In this document: positions 43,895-55,755 of the stretch, piece after piece
Position numbering within the stretch: position 1 is the stretch's first letter
Layout: every line of letters begins with the position of its first letter
Assembly: GCA_012845835.1 (NCBI GenBank)
Contig: JABAKD010000006.1
Span: 2,734,006-2,798,005 of the forward strand
DNA length: 64,000 bases
Source of the DNA: Undaria pinnatifida
Taxonomy: Eukaryota; Sar; Phaeophyceae; Laminariales; Alariaceae
Reading direction: 5' to 3'
The notes under the pieces: generated by a model
The model's database searches: none
The model's input: the letters and a program-made list of their open reading frames with translations, nothing else
Told to the model about the DNA's origin: nothing
Made by a program: the position numbers and the translations under genes

Positions 43895-44165
43895 TTTGGA
43901 AATTGTGCTATTTTGGAAATAATGTTAATTTGGGAATGCTGTCCCTTGATATATTCGTTCAAGCTCTGCATATGCCAAGATCCAAGACAAGCTCGGGCGT
44001 ATACTACCCAAAGTACAAACCTTTGCGCACTTCTTTGTTGTCTTGTTCAGCGTCTACTCGCGTTCACCTAGAGGTGCGGAACTGGTAGGGCCGGGCGAGG
44101 GGCGTTGGAGACGCCCCCCGAAAACGTTGCTCGAGCGAAGCGATTTGACCGAGGAGTTCCAGCTC
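43895..44165 (+). repeat. Family C dispersed repeat, copy 1
   Basis: It shares with the inverted copy at 47545-47865 the blocks TTGGAAATAATGTTAATTTG, CAAGCTCTGCATATGCCAAG, GGCGTATACTACCCAAAGTA and CGAGCGAAGCGATTTGACC. Non-coding. Confidence 0.8.
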
Positions 44166-44249
44166 CGAGAATCCCATACTGAGGCTTAGACGAAAAAATC
44201 TCCTGACCAAACGCCTGTGTTGTGAAAGAAAAGAATAATCATATATAAA

Positions 44250-44525
44250 GGACTCACTTCAATAACTGATGCATTTCCTTTCACAGCTGTCAAATGTTGC
44301 CGCCCTCAGAAACGAGTTTATAGTTTCCGCGCACAGACTCACTTACATCACCCTGTTGACCTTGATAGCTACACTGCAGTTGCAAGGGGAGTCGCCGACC
44401 TATATCCTAATGAGCACACACAACCCGTAAATCGCGCGATCGTAATATCTCACACAGCTTGGTAAGTTGAGTTTCGACAAAATATTCGATCTCACAGCTG
44501 GAGTGTATATTTATTTTTATATTAC
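44250..44525 (-). repeat. Family A arm, right type
   Basis: TCACTTCAATAACTGATGCA, GTTTCCGCGCACAGACTCAC, GGGGAGTCGCCGACCTATAT and ATTCGATCTCACAGCTGGAG in the usual order. Confidence 0.88.
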
Positions 44526-44569
44526 GTGATTATCTTTCTAGCCATCCATGACGTAGTTTTCATTCATCC

Positions 44570-44735
44570 CCCTCCCCTCCTCAAACGCCCCCTCCTTCCC
44601 CACACCCCGCAAAATCGCCTAGACTCAGCACCGCGCGTATAGCAAGCCCCTACATATATGATTATGGAATACGCCCGATCGGAGGATTACACACAATGTT
44701 GCGAACATCAGTGTCGACCGAATCCTTGATTTTGA
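44570..44735 (-). repeat. Family A variant arm (short subfamily)
   Basis: CAAAATCGCCTAGACTCAGC, GCGCGTATAGCAAGCCCCTA and GATCGGAGGATTACACACAA, ending in a worn version of the outer end. The same variant recurs at 57590-57735. Confidence 0.7.
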
Positions 44736-44929
44736 TATTACATGTGACCTAAACCTCTTGAAAACCCTTTCCCCCCCCCCGCCCACCGCCTTTTTTTTTT
44801 CCTTTTTTTCCCTCGCTTCCTCTTCCTTAAACACCCCACCTACTATCGAAATCCGCCAGAGTATTCAACACTTCCACGCCCTGGATATCGTCACGTTTTC
44901 GTTTCAGAGCCGCCCATGCCGCTGCTGCA

Positions 44930-45495
44930 TTTCCTACCCACCCCCGCCCCCAACGCCCCCTCCTTCCCCACCACCCGCACCATCGCCTAGGCCTAGCACC
45001 ACGCGTATAGTAAACCCGTACATCTATGCGACCTTAAGCCCTCCCCGCCCCCCCCGATACATCCCCCCCCCGGCTCCACAAGAAATATTTATAGTTTCCA
45101 CGCACAAATTGACCTGCCCCACCTGTCTCCTACCCCCCCTCCCCCCCTCCCGCCCCCTTTTTGACCAAAATCAGGCCCCCACGTCCTTCAAAATTCCGCC
45201 CTCCCTCACCGGTTATTCGACTTACAGGATTCACTTGATAAACAGATGCAGTTCCTTCCACAGCTGTCAGTTTATGTCCCCCTCAGAACCGGGTTTTATA
45301 GTTTACGCGCACAGACTGCCTAACATCACCATGTTGACCCTGATAGCTACACTGTAGTTGCAAGGGGAGTCGCCGACCTATATCCTAAATGAGGACACAC
45401 AACCTGTAATACGCGCGATCGGAGTGTCACACACAGCTTGCAAAGGTGAGTGTCGACAAAATATTCGATCTCACAGCTGGAGTGTATATTAGTTT
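44930..45495 (-). repeat. Family A arm, longest right-type copy, C-rich interior
   Basis: C-rich inner part with CACCATCGCCTAGGCCTAGC, then CGGTTATTCGACTTACAGGA, TTATAGTTTACGCGCACAGA, GGGGAGTCGCCGACCTATAT and CTCACAGCTGGAGTGTATAT. It is the inverted partner of the arm at 41545-42130. Confidence 0.9.
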
Positions 45496-45943
45496 TTTTA
45501 ATAACATGTTTGTATATGTAAAATGTGATATCCGTTTTTTTTGGCTTGCTGCTCTCCGGCGGCCGAATGTTTCTTCTCACACTTTCGGCCGTAGGGCAAG
45601 CGAGCCTGCCATGGGTACCTTATGCAGCATGTCTGGATCTCGGCCACGCACCGTGGCGGCACTCGGCGCTTTACACGTCGCGTGGTTAGCTCTAATTGCC
45701 AAGGGATTACGTTCCGCCTGCCTGAGAGGAGCAGGTCACTTGGAACACCCTAAATTGTGTTGCAAATTTTGATATTTTGATGAACTTTTAAATTCTTTAA
45801 TTCTCGTTGTTAAATAGAAAAATAGCATTTCAAGGACGTCAGCCGTGATCTCGCCGAAATTCTGGTCAATACTCATCTTTGCAAGCTGCGTTGTTGGTAC
45901 TTGTAATATACTATATGGATGAGTTTGATATTGAGACGGTTGT

Positions 45944-46042
45944 TTTGCTCGTAAACAAAATGGCTCGCTACTCAACTAATCTACATTTTTTTTTTTTCCG
46001 TTGTGTTGCTTGTAAACAAAATGGCTCGCTACTAAACTAATA
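45944..46042 (+). repeat. 61-bp-spaced direct repeat
   Basis: GTAAACAAAATGGCTCGCTA followed by CT(C/A)AACTAAT occurs twice, separated by a T-run. Confidence 0.9.
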
Positions 46043-46129
46043 ATGGCAGCGGCACAGCAGCAGTAGGAGCAACCGCGGGGACTAAATCGACCTCAACAGC
46101 AGCAGCACAACTGCAAAAGTAACAGCAAC

Positions 46130-47540
46130 ATATAAAAGTAGTAGCAGAACTACACATGTGGATCGGTTTAGTGTAGGGTTTGGGGGCGCGCCGCCCTGGG
46201 CCGTTTCGGGCCCGGACCTTGACGCGGGTGCGTGGGCATGAGTACACCCAAAGATATGCCGCCCGGCACTCTCCAGCCCCGCGGGCGGCCGCTCTTCGAG
46301 GCAGGAGCTTAAGCGTCTGTGAACGTGGTTGACCCGGTGGGTTTATTTTTTCTCTTACGGGGTTACTAGACATGTCCGAATGTAAGGACCGTTTTTACTT
46401 GATCAAAAATATTTATCCCGGTATAATTTTCCGGACATAGCGGATGCCGGCAGGAAGAGGCTGGGAGGTAGAGGCCGGTGTGCAGTTGAGTGTTGGAACT
46501 AGCGCCACAGGGCACGGCTCGTGGATCTCCGCGCGGGAGACGGGGCTCACAGGGACATAGAGCGGGGAAATCTTGGAAGATGGCGCCCAGCGCGGTGAGA
46601 GTGGCAGGCATCGCAAGGGCAGCATGCACGCGAGTCTCGACCAGGCCAAATATTTTTGTTTGGGCAGAGTGGAACCATGGGTAGGGTTCAAGGATACATG
46701 AGTCCTTATTAGCGATAGCCATACTCAGGTATATGCACGGTGCAGCTGTGGCCATAATCGGGTACAGTTCTGTTTCAGCGTTCGCCACGCGCCCAGGTCG
46801 CAATTAGATTGGCTGGGTGCATCGGTTGTAGGCCTGTTCTTGTTGTCGTATGCACATATCATACACACAAGCCTTTCTGGCCACATGCATCAAGTAGTGG
46901 CGGGTTCAGGCGGGAACACTATCGATCTAGCTCTACTTTCTACGAGGATAAACGGAGAGTATATCAAGGGTTCGGTTCTCCTCTTGAGAACACGTACCAA
47001 AGCGTTGAACACTACGTCTAACTCATGGGAAATCCTACCACGTACGCCACACATACCGAAAGTGTTGCCGCCAACGAAGTCATTATTGTACAACATTCAC
47101 GAGCGACTGCTATTGGCTGGTCAATCCTATCCATTACTACCAAGTGCAAACACATGTGACGTACTACATAGCAAAGAGCACTACTCCACGTACGGTACAC
47201 AGAACCCCCTGACCACTAATAGTTCATTTGCGCGCATATCAGTAAAACGTGCACGCACCGCTGTCACACTCTTGCCGCTGAGTACTAATATTTTCTTTGG
47301 AGCAATGCAATAGCTCATGGCACACGTTTCCCTTAAGAACAGCAGTGGGGTTCATCTATTGAGTATGCGTAACACCATTATAGGTGGAAAAATATTTACC
47401 GCGTATGCGTGCGTTACTGGTGTCTTCCTTTTAACCTTTTGCGACGCCCCCAGATTTTCACGTTACCCGCATCCCGAAGGGGAACCTCGTACATATATAT
47501 ATCATTTTTCCTAATTTTTTGGGGACAGAGATTTGGTCAG
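46130..47540. other. Unassigned stretch with overlapping open frames
   Basis: A 145-codon minus-strand frame (46366-46803) and a 157-codon plus-strand frame (46840-47313) are present. Neither shows a known domain or clear splice sites. GC content is raised between 46150 and 46620. I cannot decide whether any of it is coding. Confidence 0.3.
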
Positions 47541-47544
47541 ATTT

Positions 47545-47865
47545 GGTCAGGAGCGTTCGCCGTCTCGGACTCGGTATTGACGTTTCCCAACTGGATTTTC
47601 GAGGTCGAATCGCTTCGTTCGAGCTCCGTCTTCGGGGGGCGGCTCAAATGGCCGTCGCCCTGCCTTATCCGTTCCGCACCTGGCCTGGATCGGGTACGTG
47701 GTCCGAGCGTAACAAGCGCGAAGTGCACAAATTTTATTACATTTTGGGCGGTATACCCCCGAGCGTTTCTTGGATATTGGCACATGCAGAGTTTGAAGCA
47801 AAAAGACATGGGAAAACATTATTTTCCAAGTTGGCATTGTTTCCAATTTGCCTTCATATTCCGTC
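47545..47865 (-). repeat. Family C dispersed repeat, copy 2 (inverted)
   Basis: The reverse complement carries CTTGGAAAATAATGTTTTCC, CAAACTCTGCATGTGCCAAT, GGGGGTATACCGCCCAAAAT and CGAACGAAGCGATTCGACC, the family C blocks in order. Confidence 0.8.
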
Positions 47866-49249
47866 CCCACAACACTTTTTTCCTGGTCACACCTCCAAGC
47901 GTTTGGCCTGTGACCGTACGATTGCTTTGTCGTTGCTTGCCGATCTTGTATTTCACGTTCAAATCCCTATGTTCAAGAACTGTTTTCGAGAGGGGGCGTT
48001 CCCTACCCAACGACATCAATACACCCAGTGTCCGTGCTAATTCTTCAAATATATAACCTATTTTATGTACAAAGACTGTGAGACAGAGTAAACCAAACAA
48101 TCTTCATGAATCAAGGTGAAAAGCAAGTGAATCCTAGCGTACCAGGTACGACAACACAACAAAGCATGCCAGACCGTGAAAATAAAAATCTAAGCACAAG
48201 GAATGGAGTCGTTTTTAAAAACCGCAGTACGAGATAAAACGTTTTGTCAGTCTTTTTCATCGCCGCTCCAAAGAGTCGTTCCGTATAATACGTTGATCCA
48301 CGATCCACGATCCATCTTTCACAGACAGACGCATGATAAATATCCCACACTAATTCCATGTATATTTATCCCCCCAAACGTGGATGCAATTCTAGAGGGA
48401 GGTGTGATTATCAAGGTATTGTTTCGAACCCTTTCTTGTGTGGTTGCAAGAATTCCCCTAGCTACTACATATGGATGTTGCTTCTGGCTAATACGTCGTG
48501 TGTGCCAGCAATTGATTACATTATAACAATATATAAGGATGTTGATGAAAACTTATATCATGTTCGACAGGAATTAAATGATGATTCAGAGTAATAGAGG
48601 TGTTCTTGACAACATCTCGTGTGCGCCAAAAAAATCGACGATATAGAAGCAGATGATCATAAAACAATTGGGATATTGTTGACAAAAAACTCGTGTGCCT
48701 CAGTAATCGGAGATACAGCAGTAGGAGTGAAATACTAGGGATACCTTACGGCGTATTAGCCTCCTACAACCGCTGATGACCCTGGCATGTACGCAGTGAG
48801 CAGCTCGCTTTCCCAGCCAACGCTTCTTGATGTATGCGTAGTTCTTGCGGAAGGTGCCTGCTCACGCTCGGGCAGTTTGACCTGCGGTGTAGCGCCGCTA
48901 TCCTCCCTGTAGTACCGGTACGACCATGTATGTGAATCTTTTGACTCGCGGTTCTCTTCGAGACGCTGCTGCTGGTTTATGTCTGATACAATAATGCAAC
49001 AACGTTTCCGACAAGGTACGCCAACAAGTTATTGATTTGATGTTGTTGTTCTCATATAATTAAGTCGCACAATCAAGTCCGTGGTAACAGAACAGGCTCC
49101 AGTCACATCTGGAGTGGAGGAATACCCTTGAAAGAAACACATAGGTGATCTAGTTCATTCCTCAGCCCGGATAATAGAAAAAGTGAAATTGGTGAGTCAT
49201 TGTTACAGCGGCGTGATGCTCCTATAGCAGCTATCCAGGCCCGTCTCAC
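47866..49249. other. Unassigned stretch
   Basis: Contains two or three worn direct repeats around TTGACAACATCTCGTGTGCG and TTGACAAAAAACTCGTGTGC (48598-48745). No gene recognised. Confidence 0.35.
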
Positions 49250-49336
49250 CTTTGCACTGTGGAGTTGAGTGAAGCCCTCTCGGCATCCACCAGTTGGCGC
49301 AATGACCGCGAAAGAGAGCGGCGTTGACGTCGCCAG
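49250..49336 (-). CDS. Candidate exon, unrecognised gene
   Basis: A 29-codon, phase 0/0 segment between TACACCTTAG, which follows a pyrimidine-rich stretch, and AAG|GTGAGA. Frame 0 codes LATSTPLSFAVIAPTGGCRE then GFTQLHSAK. The other two frames are also open. Good splice signals are the only real support. Confidence 0.3.
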
Positions 49337-49509
49337 CTAAGGTGTACGCAGTTGACAGACAGGCAGGCTGCAGGTGGGTTAAAGCGATGCACGGGTGTGT
49401 TGGCCGGTGGTGGGACACACTATTAATAGGTGTTTTACACAGGTGGTATACCTTTGCTCTCTCTTGGTATAGGTCATGGCTAGTACCCTGGAGGTGAGTC
49501 GATGGGAAT

Positions 49510-51110
49510 CCTAAAATGAGTTTCCCACGTTTTCTAGGACGGATTCCTCCGCCAGGGACATGTTTTTCTTTCCCAAGTCGGCTGTGGAGAGCCTATCCGG
49601 CAGCTAAATCTCCACTTTGCACGATGAACCCCCCTCGCGATACTGGTCAGGCCAACTATCGCGTATCTCAGAAAAAACTGGGCTCCTGGTGCGCTCTTGC
49701 GCTCGTAGCGCTGCAAAACCCCCTCTGCCCGACGCATAACGATGTCGGTACAAACCGGGCTTCCCGGTCATGGCCCATTTACAGCGTGAGCACCTTCCTC
49801 CTCTCTCTGCAAACGCCTGCTTGGCGTGGTCCTTTCCTCGTCCAACGCGACGCTTAGCTGGCGTTGGAGCCGTGCCCATATCGGGCGTCGAGAATTCCCG
49901 CTGCTCGGGGTTAGCGCTTGTGATGCCCTTCCTCGTTTGCTTCGGTGTCTCGCTACCGCAGGATACCCCGGGTCACCTCGCGCCGGCTAAGCTCCTGCCA
50001 GTTCGGTCGGAGTCCCCCACCCGCCAATATGGTACTGGAAATCGTACACCCGTCTCAGAACTACGCGGCTGACTCTATCCACACCGTCAAAGGGTCGCTC
50101 CGCCTGGGTGCGTACCGGGAAGCCGCGTTACGCTTTCGCGTGTGACTTTGTGCCGCGCTTCCCTTCCCACGCCGCCGATTCTGACCTAGGCCGGCAATCC
50201 CGTCGTTTGTACGTTTTCCACAGGACGTGAAAGACGTCGACACGTAACTTTCGCACCTTTTCCTGCGACAGCCAGTTCGAGGCTGTGCCGCTTTGGCACC
50301 GGCCCTATTATCGCCGCTCCCACTTTGCCCGTGGATCGCTCGATGCCTTCCGGTCGGTCGCGGTGTACAGCGGCAACGCCGTTGTTCGAGGTCCCCGCTA
50401 ACCCTAAGTCAGCGCTCCAAACTTGATGCATAAATTCATCTTCGAAAATAAGGCGCAGGCGCTCCGGTCATTCATGGAACGCCTTGGTGTTCGCTGCTGA
50501 CACCACTTCCAGTCTGCTACGACGGCCTTTCAATGTCGCCTGGTAGCTTAAACCCAGCTGTTTGATTGCTGTCACCTGCCACGGGCCGGCTTAATGCTCG
50601 TGGGTTAACTTCGCGCGAATGCCCTTCCTCGCTAGTTGCCGCCGGCCTGTTTAACGAGCATCTTGCCTCCACTGCCTACATGCTTGCCTGCGGACACCCG
50701 CTTGATCGCCGCATTATGCCGGGCTTTTCAATGATTATTCTCCACCTGTCGTCTCTTGAGTATGTCCCGCAGCTCTAAGAAGATTGTATGCTTCTCTGCC
50801 ACAATATTGGCCAGTCCAGTGCAAAAAGCGTCTCTGTCCAACGCGGGGGTGAGGGCGTCTGGGCTGAGGCAACGATCACGACAGAACAAGACCCAAAAAG
50901 TCGTTCCTCCCAACGGAAGGCGCGTGTCCGGCGTTGTTCGCTGGAACCAGCAGTCCGGTCCTACGTACTCATCTCACCGCCCGGATCATCCCTTCCTTGC
51001 AGAGGTCCGCCACTACCTCGTGGAGCCACTACGCGCTTCAGAATCAGCCCGCGATGTGCCAGGTCCATACCTACACTCGTCGCACTACTCGCGCCTGAAG
51101 TAAACCCGCA
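49510..51110. other. GC-rich island with interrupted open frames, identity unknown
   Basis: Base composition is clearly higher in G+C than the flanks. A minus-strand frame (about 49604-49980) codes basic sequence with GGRCSRCKWAMTG, a Cys-x2-Cys pair reminiscent of nucleic-acid-binding knuckles. Other frames are broken. It may be an old, inactive transposable element, but no family could be fixed. Confidence 0.35.
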
Positions 51111-51379
51111 TACCGCTTGCAACCCAGAAATGATCACCACGTATATATTACACGTTATGACTATCACTACGCGTACGCACGTCAGACGCAGGTCAATTGG
51201 AAAAGGAAAACAAGAAAAGACAGAGAAGAGAGAAAAAAGAATTTTCCGATTCAAGAACACCCTGCGATTAGCCGAAGCAGGCGCTCATTGCTCTTGTCCG
51301 TTGTAGGCAATACATATAGCTGCTAACATGCCGGCACATGGCGGTTTGCCCGCTCTTATGTCCCAATTGCTTTATTGTG

Positions 51380-51830
51380 ACGCTCTGGGTATCAATTGTC
51401 TAGATTCATGCCGAGGTCGAGCGTTTTGTACGAATTGCGGTCGCATGGCAATTTTTTTTCCTGCGCAAGTAGTTTGCAAGAAAACCGACGAAAACATCAA
51501 CGAGCTCAAGTTTTGGCCCAAACGGCGAATTAAATCAGGATTTTCCGCGAGATATTTGCGGTGCCGCATAAGCGACAATGAGGTGATTAATCGGTCAGTA
51601 AGTAATCCATGATTATTCGGCCATTATGCCAGAGAGTAAAAATCGCACTGGTTTGGCCTCATTTCAGGCGCATCTGATATGAGCTCAAAATCGCCAATTT
51701 CTGCGACCCATCATGCAAATAACTCGTTGAGCTGCGCCCGTGCTGCCAACGTTTGCCGTATGCAAGAGGCATGCGAGAAATACGAGATGGTCGAAAATAT
51801 TGTGAGCTTATTCGGTCAAAGCTTACCAGC
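51380..51830. other. Unassigned stretch
   Basis: One 94-codon plus-strand frame without recognisable domain. No paired splice sites. Confidence 0.35.
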
Positions 51831-52320
51831 CAATCACGAGTAATAAGGCAATGGAGGCGGGGTTGACACGCTGTGCGGGGAGGTATCGACCCGGGTGATC
51901 ATCGTTATAGTTCCCGCGTTGTTGGAGCTGAAGAAATTCGGAGGATTTCTGAAGCGGGGATGACGCCCATTCTCCCCTGAATGCGACATAACTCCGCCCT
52001 ATTGGTTGGTGAGCCTCCATCATCCTCCCAGGGTGGGGCTGCACTGTGGAGCTCGAACCAATCAGCGACTCTACCAAAAAAAACTGGGGATTCCACACGG
52101 CGGAGGGTGGTGTCGACCGGAGAAAACTTGTTTCTCTTCCCCGGTTTGTCTATTTTAAGAGATATGGAATGAGCCCTGGACCGGGGATGTGACCCTATCG
52201 TGCCCAGGTGGAGCTGGCTCAAAAAAATAAACGAACCCCAGCCAATCAGAGATTGGCCGGTCGGTTGGGTTGGAGATTTCCACACTGTGCGGGAGGGATC
52301 AATCCCGGGAATTTCAAACT
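51830..52320 (+). repeat. Cluster of three worn repeats around CCAATCA and GGGATCGACCCGGG motifs
   Basis: CCAATCACGAGT, CCAATCAGCGACTCTACC and CCAATCAGAGATTGGCC are each followed by a segment like CACRCKGTGCGGGGAGG and RTATCGACCCGGG. A segment near 52003 (CTATTGGTTGGTGAGCC) is an inverted copy. The order suggests a degraded repeat array. Confidence 0.55.
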
Positions 52321-52557
52321 ATTGGCCTTACATTGTCACCTGTCTGAGTACGACTGATCGCACATAATGCATGAGTGTGTACGTATGTACAAGTATACAC
52401 GTAGTCAGTGCAAGCGTCATTTCTCTATCATTTTGATGTACTGCCGAACCGCACACCTGCGAAACTATTAATTTCGGATGAAGCTCTTGGCATTCCTTTC
52501 AACACCAATTTTACCGTTGTGTCGTATGGAACATTTCCAACTCCTTCCCTGCCCTAC

Positions 52558-52664
52558 CTGAAACATGGGTGCCGGCGAATGCCGGCAGGTCGCTGAACCT
52601 CTGTGTGAGCGTTTCTTGAGGCGTGGGGAAACCATCGATACCCGTCTGATCGATATGTTTTTCT
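52558..52664 (-). CDS. Candidate exon, unrecognised gene
   Basis: Between CTGTTTGTAG and TTTCAG|GTAGGG lies a 107-bp segment. In one frame it codes EKHIDQTGIDGFPTPQETLT and QRFSDLPAFAGTHVS, well balanced in composition. A second frame is basic and less likely. Family unknown. Confidence 0.3.
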
Positions 52665-53018
52665 CTACAAACAGGTATGTCACGCAGAAGATCCCAATGA
52701 AAATTTAGACCCAATAAACTTTTTTTTAATTCTACTAGGAGAGACACAAAATCTGGTTTTCGCACCGCACTTCACGAGTCGTAAAGTGAAATTTTGACTC
52801 GTGATTCGAAGGGTGTTTGCCTAGGCCTTCAAAGCGGCTCCAAAAAAAAATTGTTTTTTTGAACAAAAGTTTCAGTCTGTTTATATCTTGACGTTTCATT
52901 CCAACTGCCGTAGTCTCAGCAACTCATATTCGTTTTTTCTGGGGCCGCGTTGGTCCGATGAGGAATACGCATACGGGGCCCCATGCAAAGTTGAAGACCA
53001 AAAATCGCAAAACTGCGC

Positions 53019-53275
53019 TGACGCGTTCTACGACAGAGGTGCACACCGTTTTTTCTGAAGGTTCTTCAATTTCGGGGCTTAAGACCTCTCTAAAAATAAA
53101 AATTAGATGAAAACAAAAGTTCTACCGGATGAAAAATCCCACGGCCTTAGGAACGCGACGATAAACCATGCGAAAGCAAATGGTCTATTTCCGACGATCT
53201 TGGGTTGAGGAGCCCCGTCGTCCAGACCATTTCAGACAAAACATGCTACCTCTATCGTAGCATGCGTCCGTTGCG
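53019..53275 (+). mobile_element. Family B MITE-like element, copy 11
   Basis: Left ACGCGTTCTACGACAGAGGT plus GCACACC, right ACCTCTATCGTAGCATGCGT. Inner blocks TTCAATTTCGGGGCTTAAGA, TCTACCGGATGAAAAATCCC and TTGGGTTGAGGAGCCCCGTC. Confidence 0.92.
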
Positions 53276-53854
53276 AAAACCATTTAAATGTCCCGGCTGG
53301 CTCTAGGCAAGACGAGCTGATACACTATCCGAAGCCAATTGCCCGAACAGGCTACACGTGCAATGGAGAATTGGAACATTTTGAAGCGATCAATTGTACC
53401 TTGCAAATAAAGTTAGCAGACTCCCGGCAAATGCTGGCATTTATCGGGCAAATCATGTCCGCAGACGGCTTCCGAACTCAGTTGTTAGGGCACTTCCAAT
53501 TAACAGACCTCTTTTATGGATCAGTTGTCTGTGTGATTCCAATCAAACCTTCAAGAATCTCTGATAGAAGAACCTGCCTGTTACTACTCGTATACCTGCT
53601 GTCCAGGGTGTAACCAGATATCTGTGTACTTACTGGTGCCAATTCCAATACGTAGGTCGACTGCAAAACCGTCGTCTGGGCATTCCCAATATATTGAAGG
53701 CTCACAAAATCACTTGCATAAGTACCGTCATTGTGTACGTACACGGAGCTTCTATTCACAGAGCGGTCTCGAGGATTTAAACTATGACAGCGGACACTAT
53801 TCGTCCTGTGAAAGTGCACGACACATATATTACGAAGATTCGAAACTCCTCCTT

Positions 53855-54135
53855 CCCCTCGCCGGATATTCGACTTACAGGATTCACTTGATAAACAGAT
53901 GCATTTCCTTCCACAGCTGTCATATTTTGTCCCCCTCAGAAACGGGTTTTATAGTTTACGCGCACAGACTACTTAAAATCATCCTGTTGACCCTGATAGC
54001 CATACTGTAGTTGCAAGGGGAGTCGCCGACCTATATCCTCAATGAGGACACACAACCCGTAATACGCGCGATCCGAGTATCTCACACAGCTTGCAAAGAT
54101 GAGTTTCGAAAAAATATTCGATATCATAGCGCTCA
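53855..54135 (-). repeat. Family A arm, right type
   Basis: GGATATTCGACTTACAGGAT, TTATAGTTTACGCGCACAGA, GGGGAGTCGCCGACCTATAT and AAAGATGAGTTTCG in family order. The outermost end is lost after GATATCATAGC. Confidence 0.88.
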
Positions 54136-54429
54136 GGGTTGGCCCCCCTTGTTAGCCTGAGTGACCCGAGAAATTTAAGCGGTTGAAAGCAACTTAAGCA
54201 AGTAGTCTTGTCTGAACACGTCGGCTCTCAGGAGATTTCAACCCACCCGGGTATGCTTTATTTTGTCCCCCTTGAAATTTGGTCGAGTGCCTTACGGATA
54301 TACTATCGTAACGTATGAAGAGTGATTTTATATATTATACTAATTGAAATGCTACAAAGGCTGAAAAAGTCAATAAATTGTGAGACTGTTCGGAACTAGT
54401 AGATAAAACCGATAAAGGCAAGCAACCCG

Positions 54430-54560
54430 AAAGGGGGCGGGGGGAAACCCCCTTTCAAATCCCCCCCCCCCCCTCCCGCGCTCCCCGCCCCCCTCCTTGT
54501 TACCGCCTTTGTCCCCTCCCTCTTTGTCCCCTCCTCCTCCTTTCTCTTTATAGTCCTTAT
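54430..54560 (+). repeat. C/T-rich low-complexity tract
   Basis: Runs of CCCCTCC and CCTCCTCC. A shorter similar tract is at 54780-54810. Confidence 0.9.
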
Positions 54561-54669
54561 CCAATAAACAGAAATATGCCACATGCGTCCACACACACAA
54601 GAAGTATAGTGTAATGCTGCGACCTTGTATACCCTCACCACAAACTCACTTAACCCCCCCACCACCTTA

Positions 54670-55370
54670 GGTTAAAAATATGTTATCAAACTTAAAATGC
54701 CACGAATGGCCAATGTAGCCGTCCAATTGGTAAGAAATTCGGAACCAGTAGATAGACAAGAGACAAAGCACCGGATTTCCTCCCCCCGCGCCCCTCCCTC
54801 CCTTCTTAGCCGATTACACATAACTATGCCACAGGTTTAAACTCCTTTTCTCCCCCCCGTTAACCCACCGCCCCCCTCCCTGGCCACGAAGAAACATGCC
54901 ACAGGTTCAACCACATAAAAAGTATCAGATAACACTTCATTATCTGTCGCGTTAAACCTCCTCCTACTTCGTCCACACCAATGTATTCAATAAGCAGGCT
55001 GATCACATATAAAAAACCGTCTTGTAAACCTTCATTCTAAGCCTTCAACCCTAACATCGCGGAATATTTCTATTCAACCTACACAGTGTAGCAAAATAAT
55101 GAATGCACCCATAGTCAAACTATGAACAGTGATGATAGTATAAGTGTATTTTGATACCAACCCATAGTTGTCAAGGTTGTTTTTGCATGTTTATCTCCAA
55201 GGATAAATATGCATTTAACCATACTTGACAAAAGCCGCGAGGGGGAACTTTTAAATTCCTAAACATCCCTCGCAACTTCGTTTTTGGCCCCCCAAAGTAG
55301 TTGTATCGGCATTCATCAATACGTTTTGCAGATATGCACAATAGGCAACCCCCCCCCAACCACTGTAAAC
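54670..55370. other. Unassigned AT-rich stretch
   Basis: No gene, arm or tandem unit recognised apart from short C-runs. Confidence 0.4.
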
Positions 55371-55374
55371 AATT

Positions 55375-55755
55375 ATGTATTCGAAAACACCACTCTGAAA
55401 CAACACGATAACAAAGTCTAGAACATCACCCAAAACGTACACGTATAGCAACAACCACGCGTACACAAAATATTACGTCTTCAAAAACATCACTCTGAAA
55501 CAAAACGATAACGAAGCCTAATACATCAACCAAAACATTCACTTGTAGCAACATCCACGCGGACACAAATAATATGTTCTCGAAAACACCACTCTGAAAC
55601 AACACGATAACGAAGTCTAGAACATCAACCAAAACATACACTTGTAGCAACAACCACGCGGACACGAAATAACATGTTTTCGAAAACACCACTGTGAAAC
55701 ACCACGATAACGAAGCCTAGAAAATCAACCGAGAATGTTCACACACTAGAACCAC
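55375..55755 (-). repeat. 100-bp minisatellite, about 3.8 units, open on the minus strand
   Basis: TCGAAAACACCACTCTGAAA recurs at 55381, 55481 (variant), 55580 and 55680. On the minus strand the unit reads as hydrophobic 33-residue repeats (LLLQVYVLVDVLDFVIVLFQ and relatives), open for 88 codons. No start context, splice site or family supports a gene. Confidence 0.9.

Noticed and set aside
55375-55755. CRISPR-like array
   Set aside because: Units are contiguous 100-bp minisatellite copies without unique spacers, in eukaryotic DNA.
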